Virus record (IMG/VR): IMGVR_UViG_3300046370_000013
Location: 1 to 24,609 of that record
From: a virus
DNA: 24,609 nt
Reading direction: 5' to 3' (one strand)
Shown: positions 6,102 to 13,700 of the stretch, piece after piece
Numbering within the stretch: the stretch's first letter is position 1
Layout of the letters: the number at the start of each line of letters is the position of its first letter
The notes under the pieces: model-generated
Told to the model about the DNA's origin: nothing
Databases searched by the model: none
Seen by the model: only the letters and a program-made list of their open reading frames with translations
Made by a program: the position numbers and the translations under genes

Positions 6102-6932
6102 TTACAAAACCAAATCAACAACATTAGGACTATTGTAAATCGTGAGAGGTTTACCTTTTTGATATTCCTTATACTCTTGCAAATAGTTCTCCATCATTGT
6201 CCAGCCATAATCCATTTGTTCTTTTGTGATCCTAAATACCTTAGATGCATAAGGCTGAACCTTCTCTTGAGCTATAAATAAGAAATCAGTAACTTCATAT
6301 CCTGCCATTTCAACCCCTCTTCGATAATAAGCAGCTTGCATATCATAGCCATACTTCTTAACCGAATAATTAAAAGCATGAGGTTCGCAAGATATAGTAG
6401 TTTTATAATCTATAACAACTATCTTATTATCTGAATTAGGTTCATCTAAAGGCGGACACATAACATCAGGTCTACATTTACATAGCACATCATCTTCATA
6501 CCAATAGATACTTGCTTCAGGTATCTTACCTTTTGCATTTAGATAAGCATTACCTTCATAGATCATATTCTCTTTCATGCCAGTAATAATCTCAGCTTCA
6601 TCTTCTTTTAACACTATGAATCCTTGTTCTTCATATTCAGCCTTCTCTTCTTTATATGCTTTTGTGTATGGAGAACCTGTAAGCACCCTGACTTCTTTAT
6701 CAAATGCTTCTTGTCCTTCTACTAATAAAGAATGTGCTGCTGTGCCAAACTTTAGTGCTGGAGTAGATTCAGAAGTATGATTGACTGCATGAAGTTGGGA
6801 TTGACCAAATCTTCTAACATAACTACTGCTGATCCCTACGCTTGCATGATAGTCCTCATTAGGTAAGTCTTTATAAATAAGAGCCTGACCCTTTTGTTTA
6901 GATTCAAAGTTCTTAAGTGATTCTATTTTCAT
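6102..6932 (-). CDS. RecE/YqaJ-like PD-(D/E)XK exonuclease (DUF3799 type)
   Basis: This 276-residue protein matches the phage exonuclease group related to RecE. YKDLPNEDYHA (20-30) is followed by a LKFGTAAHSLL helix with His67, then Glu139 (EASIYW), CKCRPD with Asp156, VIDYKTT with Asp175 and Lys177, and YGYDMQAAYYRRG with Gln199. This is the full H / E / D / DxK / QxxxY set of the lambda-exonuclease-like superfamily. Such enzymes degrade one strand from DNA ends to feed annealing or recombination. No annealing protein (Redbeta, RecT or ERF) is recognised next to it. It overlaps the upstream Zn-ribbon gene by 4 bases (ATGA). Confidence 0.85.
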   Translation of the reverse strand: MKIESLKNFESKQKGQALIYKDLPNEDYHASVGISSSYVRRFGQSQLHAVNHTSESTPALKFGTAAHSLLVEGQEAFDKEVRVLTGSPYTKAYKEEKAEYEEQGFIVLKEDEAEIITGMKENMIYEGNAYLNAKGKIPEASIYWYEDDVLCKCRPDVMCPPLDEPNSDNKIVVIDYKTTISCEPHAFNYSVKKYGYDMQAAYYRRGVEMAGYEVTDFLFIAQEKVQPYASKVFRITKEQMDYGWTMMENYLQEYKEYQKGKPLTIYNSPNVVDLVL

Positions 6933-7444
6933 AATTTACTCTTTTTATTTTTTCTATGTTTTTTTAACCTGCAAAGACTACTACAAGTTCTGCTATCAAC
7001 TCTTCCTGCATAAAGCTCTTCACAAAAATGACAAATCTTAAAATCATCTTTTCTTAATTCAAAAGCATTATATTTTTTATACTTTTTTAAATTTTGTTTT
7101 GTAAAAAATTCAGAGCAAAATAAATCCATATCATATTTCATAAAATCTTTGCCATAATAAAAATTAAATTCTAAAAACCAATCAACATAATCTTTATTCT
7201 TAGAAGAAGGAATATTATTTGGATTTATATTTATAAAATCATATTCTTCCATAACATCACCACCTTCTGAGCTGATAATATTATTATTTGAATCCCATGT
7301 AATACTAAAATTATTGTATTGTGATGGATAGTAATAACAATCAAATGGACATCCAAGTGCTGAATCTGTTTGCCAAAAAAGTTCAGACATGGTTTCTGCA
7401 TATATAACAGCATCATAATTTTTATTTTTTACTATAAAAAACAT
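6929..7444 (-). CDS. hypothetical protein with C-terminal Zn-ribbon-like tail
   Basis: This 171-residue protein has an unrecognised aromatic-rich, acidic N-terminal part with several Asn/Asp runs. The basic C-terminus reads ICHFCEEL, then TCSSLCRLKKHRKNKK. Cys138, Cys141, Cys154 and Cys158 give a Cx2C-x12-Cx3C zinc-binding pattern ending in a basic helix, as in small zinc ribbons of the yCS-x-x-C-r-x-x-x-R kind. The tail probably binds zinc and nucleic acid. It abuts the upstream gene (stop at 7445) and overlaps the exonuclease by 4 bases, so a link to DNA processing is plausible. The function of the first 130 residues is unknown. This gene is more AT-rich than its neighbours. Confidence 0.7.
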   Translation of the reverse strand: MFFIVKNKNYDAVIYAETMSELFWQTDSALGCPFDCYYYPSQYNNFSITWDSNNNIISSEGGDVMEEYDFININPNNIPSSKNKDYVDWFLEFNFYYGKDFMKYDMDLFCSEFFTKQNLKKYKKYNAFELRKDDFKICHFCEELYAGRVDSRTCSSLCRLKKHRKNKKSKL

Positions 7445-7627
7445 TTATCTATTTACTCCCATCAAATAACCAATCTCGTATAAAGAATCTCTAACTACAT
7501 ATTCTCTATTCTCAGTTTGCACTTTAGTTTCGCCAGTAATGTAATCTCTGTAATAACCTTTGATTTGTCTTACTGATAAAACCAATGGTCTCTCTTGACC
7601 TACTTCGTTTAATGTTATCTCTCTCAT
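7445..7627 (-). CDS. 60-residue hypothetical protein
   Basis: It starts MREITLNEVGQERPLVLSVR and continues with strand-rich QIKGYYRDYITGETKVQ. The pattern suggests a small beta-rich protein with a short C-terminal helix. Its ATG overlaps the TGA of the 30-residue membrane gene by 4 bases and its stop abuts the next ATG. It is unrecognised, but the tight packing and good codon pattern support it. Confidence 0.65.
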   Translation of the reverse strand: MREITLNEVGQERPLVLSVRQIKGYYRDYITGETKVQTENREYVVRDSLYEIGYLMGVNR

Positions 7628-7716
7628 TTTCTATTGTTCCTGTCGTTAATTAAAAGTGCAGCACCATAAGATAGGTAAGCTACAGCAGCTACTAATATTA
7701 ATAATTGAAAGTCCAT
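7624..7716 (-). CDS. 30-residue single-helix membrane protein
   Basis: The product is MDFQLLILVAAVAYLSYGAA followed by LLINDRNNRK: one hydrophobic helix of about 20 residues and a short basic tail that should stay in the cytoplasm. It shares one base with the preceding gene (TAATG) and four with the following gene (ATGA). These junctions match the rest of the operon and are the main evidence. The function is unknown. Confidence 0.6.
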   Translation of the reverse strand: MDFQLLILVAAVAYLSYGAALLINDRNNRK

Positions 7717-7973
7717 TATTTCTTCTCCTTTTTATTTAATTTATGAATCTTATAAATGCTTTTCTGATACTCAAAATCAGATTGCATATCTTCCCAAATC
7801 TCATCTTTGATTTCTTGCCTGATAGAAGCATCAACTTTAGTTACTAATTCAAACTCAGACTTCTTAGGAATCCACCACTGATGATTCAATGATTTGTATT
7901 CAGGAGATGGTTGACCTGAGTCTTTCCATCTCCATTGAATAGCACCATTTTTGGTATTGCACATTAGGTTCAT
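7716..7973 (-). CDS. 85-residue hypothetical protein
   Basis: It begins MNLMCNTKNGAIQWRWKDSG, with a QWWIPKKSEFELV segment and a charged C-terminal helix ending in KLNKKEKK. The ATG at 7973 is chosen because it forms a TAATG junction with the preceding stop, as at neighbouring genes; an in-frame ATG at 7988 would add five residues. The tryptophan-rich front and charged helix give no family that I recognise. Confidence 0.65.
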   Translation of the reverse strand: MNLMCNTKNGAIQWRWKDSGQPSPEYKSLNHQWWIPKKSEFELVTKVDASIRQEIKDEIWEDMQSDFEYQKSIYKIHKLNKKEKK

Positions 7974-8206
7974 TATTTGATACCCCATTTAGCAATATAT
8001 TCATGGTCAGGTATGCTCTTGTCGTTGTAGTCTTTTTGTTTTTGCAATTTCTTAATCCTCATTTCTATGTATTCAAGTAAAACAGGCTTGTCATCTTTAT
8101 GAATATTTTTATTGGAAATACAGGTTTCAAACAAAACATACAAGTCATCAAGATTTAATGCTCTAATTTCTTTTTGAACACTTGGATGCATTTTTACTTT
8201 AGCCAT
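7973..8206 (-). CDS. 77-residue hypothetical protein
   Basis: A mostly helical, basic protein starting MAKVKMHPSVQKEIRALNLD, with a LYVLFETCISNKNI helix and a long EYIEMRIKKLQKQ helix. It shares one base with both neighbours (TAATG at each end), and the upstream GGGAGAAG provides a ribosome binding site. No family is recognised; it belongs to the run of small early-type genes between 8609 and 7445. Confidence 0.65.
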   Translation of the reverse strand: MAKVKMHPSVQKEIRALNLDDLYVLFETCISNKNIHKDDKPVLLEYIEMRIKKLQKQKDYNDKSIPDHEYIAKWGIK

Positions 8207-8358
8207 TACTTCTTCTCCCTAGTTAATTTAACCTTATGCCCTTCTTTAATTAATCTAGCTCTCTTGCTAGCCATGTAGAATAAGTCGCTAGTCTTGATAG
8301 CAACCACCCAGCCTAAGCTAGGTAGTTGAACTTGTAGTGTGTATCTAGTTGCTGACAT
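8206..8358 (-). CDS. 50-residue hypothetical protein
   Basis: The product starts MSATRYTLQVQLPSLGWVVA and ends with a basic GHKVKLTREKK. The middle, SDLFYMASKRARLIKEG, looks like a single helix, so the whole could be a two-strand plus helix mini-domain. It is joined at both ends by one-base TAATG overlaps. It resembles the small 'convert observation to action' proteins common in phage early regions only in size; no function is assigned. Confidence 0.65.
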   Translation of the reverse strand: MSATRYTLQVQLPSLGWVVAIKTSDLFYMASKRARLIKEGHKVKLTREKK

Positions 8359-8609
8359 TATGCACACTCCATTTTTTTAAGGTAATCTTCTTTGCTGTTG
8401 TAGATAAAACCACCATCAGAAACAAACTTACCATCTCTTTCAGCCAATGCTAATTCTTTAGCTCTAGCTCTATTTTCATCACAATAGTTATCAAGAGGTA
8501 AAACATAATTTAAACCTCTCTCTCTAGGGTATTTTTTATTATTAATGAATACCTGAAAATGGTCACCCATAAAATCTGAACCTACCCATTTTGTTGTTAC
8601 TTTATCCAT
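8358..8609 (-). CDS. 83-residue hypothetical protein, first gene of the early-type run
   Basis: It starts MDKVTTKWVGSDFMGDHFQV and has a central YVLPLDNYCDENRARAKELA helix. The ATG at 8609 is preferred over one at 8639 because AGGAG lies 9 bases upstream of it. It is the first gene after the promoter at 8646-8673, and the upstream ATG would fall at the predicted transcription start. It ends in a TAATG junction with the 50-residue gene. The function is unknown. Confidence 0.7.
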   Translation of the reverse strand: MDKVTTKWVGSDFMGDHFQVFINNKKYPRERGLNYVLPLDNYCDENRARAKELALAERDGKFVSDGGFIYNSKEDYLKKMECA

Positions 8610-8645
8610 GTTATTTAACTCCTTATTTTTATTTAACATACCCTA

Positions 8646-8673
8646 AGTATATATAAATATATATTAATGTAAA
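8646..8673 (-). promoter_or_regulatory. sigma70-like promoter for the early/replication operon
   Basis: On the minus strand TTTACA (8673-8668) and TATACT (8651-8646) are separated by 16 bases of AT-rich DNA, close to the bacterial sigma70 consensus. Transcription would begin near base 8639, about 30 bases before the first ATG with a strong ribosome binding site. The site lies in the short gap between the late-side nuclease gene and the run of small genes, a sensible place for a separate promoter. AT-rich DNA gives such matches by chance. Confidence 0.5.
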
Positions 8674-8687
8674 CAATTATATGAAAA

Positions 8688-9134
8688 TTAAATTATAGGA
8701 TTTAGAACAGGAACTGCACTTAGGGTATCAAGAGATTCTTGAAGTGAATCTAATTCCATAGTGTCAGTGATAACTTTCTTATCAAAAGTAAAATAGTTTT
8801 GTGATGATGTATTAGATTTAAACATGATTCTTTTTTGGTCATCATAGAAAAATACAAATGCCAGTATATCGCAAGTATAGTTTCTATAAGTATCAGACAT
8901 TGATCTTGAATTTTCAGATGCAAAGACAAACTTCTTTTCTTTAGTGGCTCTTCTGCTTTTTACTTGCACTGTATATTTAGCGTTGCCAAATTCAACCATT
9001 AAATCTGCTGGATGCTTCTCTTGAGTGGGAAAACAAAAGTCTGCATATTCAAGCAGAAAGGTTTGTACTAGGGATTCGCCTAAAGCTCCAAGTCTTGAAT
9101 TAGCTTGATGTTGATCTGATGTTTTTCTTGGCAT
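8688..9134 (-). CDS. PD-(D/E)XK endonuclease, QxK variant
   Basis: This 148-residue protein has the pattern of the group I intron-associated / PDDEXK_5-like nucleases: an N-terminal helix GALGESLVQTFL with Glu20, HPADLMVEFG with Asp44, and YTVQVKSRR, where Gln57-Val58-Lys59 replaces the usual ExK. A Q-x-K centre is known in this group. The ATG lies 35 bases inside the lysozyme gene and has no clear ribosome binding site, so it may depend on translation of the lysozyme. A selfish (homing-type) or host-DNA-degrading role is possible; no intron is visible nearby. Confidence 0.7.
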   Translation of the reverse strand: MPRKTSDQHQANSRLGALGESLVQTFLLEYADFCFPTQEKHPADLMVEFGNAKYTVQVKSRRATKEKKFVFASENSRSMSDTYRNYTCDILAFVFFYDDQKRIMFKSNTSSQNYFTFDKKVITDTMELDSLQESLDTLSAVPVLNPII

Positions 9135-9543
9135 TTTGACATAAGGCTAATTGCCTTGAGTTATAAGCTGCTCTATTGGGCGTTTGAGTTGCGTACTTGC
9201 TTCTTAATACCTCTTCACTTGCTTCTAACCAACAACCCATTTCCATTAATGCTCTTGTTTGTCTAAAATTCATAAAACCTGTTATACCCATTTGATAGGT
9301 CATATCTACACATACAAGTTGTGCTTTCTCAGGAAACTGTCTCCATACATTCCACATCTTATCTAAGTTATCTGTAACTCTTTTGATGTCGTTATCAAGA
9401 AGATATAGTGCTTCTTCTTCTGATATACCATTAGCATCTAAGTTTCTGCCAATACCAATAGTAAGTTTATCTTCACTGCATTTGTAAGGAAATGTTCTCA
9501 TGCCTTCATGCTTGAGTAACATTTGTTTTACATTGTCTAACAT
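9100..9543 (-). CDS. endolysin, T4-type lysozyme (GH24)
   Basis: This 147-residue muramidase starts MLDNVKQMLLKHEGMRTFPY. Glu13 in HEG is the general acid. T4 lysozyme has the triad Glu-8-Asp-5-Thr; here the spacing is kept as Glu13, Cys22 and Thr28 (LTIGIGRNLD), so the Asp is replaced by Cys. The later part, including TYQMGITGFMNFRQTRALM, matches the C-terminal lobe. There is no signal peptide or SAR segment, so export needs a holin. The start at 9543 begins the known domain and follows the holin stop by one base; a longer upstream frame overlaps the holin and is not used. It overlaps the nuclease gene by 35 bases. Confidence 0.9.
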   Translation of the reverse strand: MLDNVKQMLLKHEGMRTFPYKCSEDKLTIGIGRNLDANGISEEEALYLLDNDIKRVTDNLDKMWNVWRQFPEKAQLVCVDMTYQMGITGFMNFRQTRALMEMGCWLEASEEVLRSKYATQTPNRAAYNSRQLALCQNAKKNIRSTSS

Positions 9544-9544
9544 A

Positions 9545-9916
9545 TTATTTTTTGGTTTTTTCGTATGTTCTAAGCGAGGATAGACCAAGCATAGCCATAA
9601 CGATTGTAGATAATTGACTAAAATCAAATTCAGGCGTTTCAAATTGAATTGCATTGACGATAAGAATGTATTGAATGATAGGTTCTAAAATAAAATGATA
9701 AGCGAGTGATAGACCGCAACACCAACCAATGAAAGGACGCCACCCTGCAACGAATATATTATTATGTCCTGCTTCAACTTTGTTTACTTCCAATTGTGCT
9801 CTATTAAGAGAAATAATTTCTTTCTCCAGTTCATGAGATAGTTTTGTTTTTAAATCTTTGTCAGCAACAAATTTATCCAAAATGTTACTAACTGGTTCGA
9901 TAAGTTTGTCTATCAT
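9545..9916 (-). CDS. holin of the three-helix (GTA holin 3TM) type
   Basis: This 123-residue protein has a charged N-terminal half with an ELEKEIISLNRAQLEVNKVE amphipathic helix, then the family hallmark NIFVAGWRPFIGW (WRP at 59-61). Hydrophobic helices follow at about 62-77, 79-91 and 101-116, and the end is basic (TYEKTKK). These proteins form the inner-membrane holes that release the lysozyme. The gene sits immediately upstream of the lysozyme gene with one base between stop and start, the usual holin-endolysin pair. Confidence is high for the family; the topology of the second and third segments is inferred. Confidence 0.85.
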   Translation of the reverse strand: MIDKLIEPVSNILDKFVADKDLKTKLSHELEKEIISLNRAQLEVNKVEAGHNNIFVAGWRPFIGWCCGLSLAYHFILEPIIQYILIVNAIQFETPEFDFSQLSTIVMAMLGLSSLRTYEKTKK

Positions 9917-9929
9917 ATATTAATTTAGA

Positions 9930-10130
9930 TTAAATTAAACCTCTGAGGACTAGAGTAAACATACTAATTAGTATTGTTGTAAGACCAGCTAATAACCAAC
10001 CCTTCATACTATTGACTGATGCTTGTAGATCATCAGTTTTTCTATAAATAGTTTTCCATCGTTCCTGACATACTGCATCATGTTTTGCTAGATCAGCAGC
10101 GACATCATTAGCGGTCTTACGAGCAGCCAT
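9930..10130 (-). CDS. one-helix membrane protein, possible holin partner
   Basis: This 66-residue protein has a soluble front, KHDAVCQERWKTIYRKTDDL, and one C-terminal hydrophobic helix (about 44-65, WLLAGLTTILISMFTLVLRG). The layout recalls XhlA-type hemolysin/holin accessory proteins, in which an N-terminal amphipathic part precedes a single membrane helix. It lies just upstream of the holin and lysozyme and is coupled to the gene before it by TAATG with GAGGAAG as ribosome binding site. It may be a second holin, an antiholin or a lysis helper. No lipobox for a spanin is visible. Confidence 0.65.
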   Translation of the reverse strand: MAARKTANDVAADLAKHDAVCQERWKTIYRKTDDLQASVNSMKGWLLAGLTTILISMFTLVLRGLI

Positions 10131-10390
10131 TATTCTTCCTCAACTACCTCAGCTACATCTTCAGCATTAATAGCTCTATCAAATGATTGAATACAAAGAT
10201 TCTTGTATTCATCAGTAATGACATAATCATCATAGTATTCTTGAAGTCTAGCTAGTTTTTTACCAGCAATATTTAACTTAGCAGCTAGTGCCATTTGCTC
10301 TTCATTTAAATCAGCAGCTCTATATTCAGTGCCATTAAATGTAATTATTACTGGTTCTTGGTTTTCCATCTTATTTTCTTCTTTACTCAT
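10130..10390 (-). CDS. small acidic phage protein (possibly DUF6447-like)
   Basis: This 86-residue acidic protein contains IITFNGTEYRAADLNEEQMA, then a helix AAKLNIAGKKLARLQEYY. The strand-turn-strand start, an 'L-N-E-E-Q' helix cap and a following long helix resemble short proteins found near structural genes of marine phages (DUF6447-like), of unknown role. The ATG at 10390 has AGGAG 7 bases upstream. It is followed directly by the one-helix membrane gene. The family link is tentative. Confidence 0.7.
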   Translation of the reverse strand: MSKEENKMENQEPVIITFNGTEYRAADLNEEQMALAAKLNIAGKKLARLQEYYDDYVITDEYKNLCIQSFDRAINAEDVAEVVEEE

Positions 10391-10436
10391 TTAACTCTCC
10401 TATAAGTTATTTAAAATTAAATTATATACTAAGAAA

Positions 10437-10730
10437 TTATAATGATGCAGTTTCATTAGCAAGTTTTTTAGCTTCTTTAACTTCATCAGTCCATACTGCT
10501 GAAGCTATGCCCTGAACCTCTGTAGACTCTCCTGATACATCTGTATCTGTATGAGTCCAAGTATCATCATCGTTCTTTACAGAGCTTACACATTCTAATG
10601 CGTGTCTATGAAAAGACCTACTAAGCTCTACACCATCTTCTTTGATGACTGTAGCTGTTCTTACTTGTATAGTTTTGTAGTCTCCTACAACTTCTATTTT
10701 ATCTTCTATTATTTCTTTTGTTATTGCCAT
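10437..10730 (-). CDS. hypothetical phage protein
   Basis: This 97-residue protein is strand-rich at the front (KIEVVGDYKTIQVRTATVIK), followed by DGVELSRSFHRHALECV and a DTDVSGE stretch, with a C-terminal helix DEVKEAKKLANETA. Similar short proteins are common between the tail fibre and lysis genes of marine phages, with no known function. AGGAG lies 8 bases before the ATG. It is separated from the fibre by 52 bases containing a 7-bp hairpin, so it may be translated independently of the long fibre message. Confidence 0.7.
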   Translation of the reverse strand: MAITKEIIEDKIEVVGDYKTIQVRTATVIKEDGVELSRSFHRHALECVSSVKNDDDTWTHTDTDVSGESTEVQGIASAVWTDEVKEAKKLANETASL

Positions 10731-10750
10731 TCTATTTTCTCCTATGTCCG

Positions 10751-10770
10751 TACCTAGAATCCACTAGGTA
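10751..10770. repeat. 7-bp hairpin between fibre and next gene
   Basis: TACCTAG (10751-10757) and CTAGGTA (10764-10770) form a perfect stem with a six-base loop. It lies just after the fibre stop in the direction of transcription. No T-run follows on the minus strand, so it is not a convincing intrinsic terminator; it might be a processing or stability element. Confidence 0.5.
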
Positions 10771-10782
10771 TATTAGTTATTG

Positions 10783-13700
10783 TTAAGCGTGATATGTTCC
10801 TGATATTCTAACTCTAAAAGAACTAGAATTGACTTCTCCATAATTTAAACCATTATAGTTATAACCTGTGGTACTAAATTGTTCCCAAATTTCCATTGCA
10901 GCATTTCCAGCCTGTCCTAAAGCAGCATATCCTTGAGTAGCAGAACCACCATTAACTCCTCTTTCTATAAATAAATTAAACATTACATAATTTAAATTAC
11001 CTTTACTGCTTATGTTAAAAGGCAATCCACCAATCTGTACTTGTGATGTCCCACTTATACCTGATGTCACATCTATAAATAAATTAAAATGGACTATATC
11101 TCCAATTTTTGTATACCAACCACTTCTATATGCAAAAACAGGAGAACCTGCATTATCTAAGGTAGGAGTAAAAGTACCTTCTTCATAATCGTCAAGTTTG
11201 TTTGCTGAACCTGTACCGCCTATATAAGCACCACCACCAAGGTAGATATCTTTCCATGTATAAGAAGAAGAACCAAGGTCAGTACCATTATTAGTAGCAT
11301 CTCCTGAATTATCTGTTGCGTATACTATGCCTGTACCAAAAGACAAGCCTGAATGACCTGAAGATGTACTGTGTATTTTTAAGTTATTACTACTAACAAC
11401 ACCAATACTTCCAACTGTTGAGCCATCTTTTCTGAAGTCTAAAATAGTGCCATCTGAGGTTGTTCTATTAAGAAATAATGTAGTAGCACTATTTGCCGAC
11501 ATCATACTTTCACCAGTTGGCACAAAGGCTATACCAGTACCAGTTCCGAAAGCAGGTGTTGTCGAAGTTGTACCCACCAACAATCTGCCTGAAGAATCAA
11601 GAGTCATGCGAGGCGTTACTGTTGGAGTCCCTGTTGTTTGGTTTGAATTTGAAAAAATTACTTGACCTTCAACAAACTGCATTGCAACACCACGAGCATC
11701 TCCTCTGTGTTGAAAATTTCCACTTGCGTCATAATAAAGATTATCTAATAGTGCTGTTTGACCTGTAGATGAAACAGTATCGTTTCCTAAGAATGTTGCT
11801 CTTCCACCGACTTGTAAAATATCATGTCCTGAAAATCTTGCTGTTTCAGGAACTTGTCCTATGCCAACGGCACCCGTATTATCAATGCGGACTCTCTCCC
11901 CACCATTGGTACTAAACCTCATGCTGTTATCGCTATGAAAATAATCAAGAGTACCTGAATTCATATCATCAGTATCACCAAAGTGAATAAATGAAGCAGC
12001 GGCATTTCCTGCCAATAAACCTAGACCTGCATAACTACCAGCAGAAGCTGAATTAGAAATTAATGAAAAAATATTTGAATCAATCCCTCCTGTTGGTGCT
12101 AAATATCCTGATGAAATATGGTTTAAAACCTGTGGATTAGCAGTGCCAATTCCAACATTGCCTGAATTATGGTCAATAACTAAATTATTAGATGTATTAC
12201 CTGCGAAAGTTAAAGCACCACTTGTACCAAGACTTCTATCGTTTTGTATGGTAAATGTACCATTAGTTGTTTTAATTTCTAATCTTGCATCATCACCTGA
12301 TTCTGAGCCTATAGATTCAATACGAACAACTGCATCATCTGCGTTTTTAATATTTAGTTGTGTATCAGGACTACTCGTTCCAATCCCAACATTAGTGCCA
12401 TCAAATACAAAATTGGCTTCACCATTTAATGTATTTGCAGTACCACTACCTGTAATAACTCTATTATCAGCATTGTTGTTAATAGTAGTTCCTGAGACTG
12501 ATGAAAAAGATAAATTACCAGCACCATCAGTTGTAAGAACTTGACCGCTAGTACCATCTGAGACATTAATTTCTGATATGCCAACTGTATTTGCATCAAT
12601 AGAAGCTGATAAAGCTACATTACCAGTTCCATCAAAAGAAACTCCTGAAGCTGTTATATCTCCTGCAATACTAAAATCTCTTGATGTAGCTAAAGCTGTT
12701 GCTGTTCCTGCATTACCTGTAGCTGAAGCTGCAACTACATTTAAAGCATCTACAAATGATTTAGTTACTCTTGCATCAATAGCACTATTAGCTCTTGCAT
12801 CGGTATAATAAAGGTTTGTAGTTCCTTCGCTGACTGTATCAGTATCGCCTTGAGTATAAGATAAAACACCTGTTGTTGAGTTATAAGATAATTGTGCTGA
12901 ATCTTCGCTTATAGAAGCTCTTGATCTAGCATCTGTATAATAAAGGTTAGAGCCTTCAGATAAGTCTGAAGTAGATTTAGAACTTAAATCTAAATTAGCT
13001 CCTGTTTGTAAATTGATTCTAGTATCTGCTCTTGCATTAGTGAAGTAAATATTAGTTGAACCCTCACCAACATCATCAGTATCTAATACAACAGCACCAG
13101 TTTGTGTATTTACACTTGTTACTGGAGATGCAGATTGAGTAAAGCTAATAACACCAGTTGAACTATTATAAGAAATATCACCAGTTGCAGATATGGCACT
13201 TCTTGACCTTGCATCTGTATAATACAAACTTGACCCTTCTGCCAAATCATCAGTATCATGATTGGATAAGCTAGATACGGTTCCTGTAACTGCTCCTTCT
13301 ATATTAGCAACTAAAGTACCAAGTGAATTAAGAGTAATATTACCTGTAGCACTACCATCTGCTGTTGTTAATCCTAGTGTGAACTTATCAACTGATTCAT
13401 CCCACATAAAGATACCATTATCAGCAGTACCTCTATTGATCAACATACCTGAGTCATTTACAGGACTACCTGTTAATCCTGCATTAAGCTGAAATAAGTT
13501 ATCTTCTATATCAAGATTCGTTGTATCAAGAGATGTAAGAGTTCCATTAACAGTTAGATTACCTGCTACTGTTAAATCAGATGCAATTTGCACATCATCA
13601 GGTAGCGATAGTGTTATGTTTGCAGACTCACTACCACTTCCTGACACTGTAATCTTATTAGCAGTTCCTGTTATTGTTGAAACATAATTACCTGTAGTAT

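Noticed and set aside
7231-7416. Minus-strand frame of 61 codons inside the Zn-ribbon gene.
   Set aside because: It is nested and rich in Ile/His from AT-rich DNA read in a second frame; the host gene has a zinc motif and operon coupling.
9544-9654. Upstream extension of the lysozyme frame to a start at 9654.
   Set aside because: The extension lies inside the holin gene and precedes the natural start of the GH24 domain; the ATG at 9543 directly follows the holin stop.
10751-10770. Hairpin after the fibre gene as a rho-independent terminator.
   Set aside because: The stem has 7 bp with modest GC and no T-run follows in the direction of transcription.
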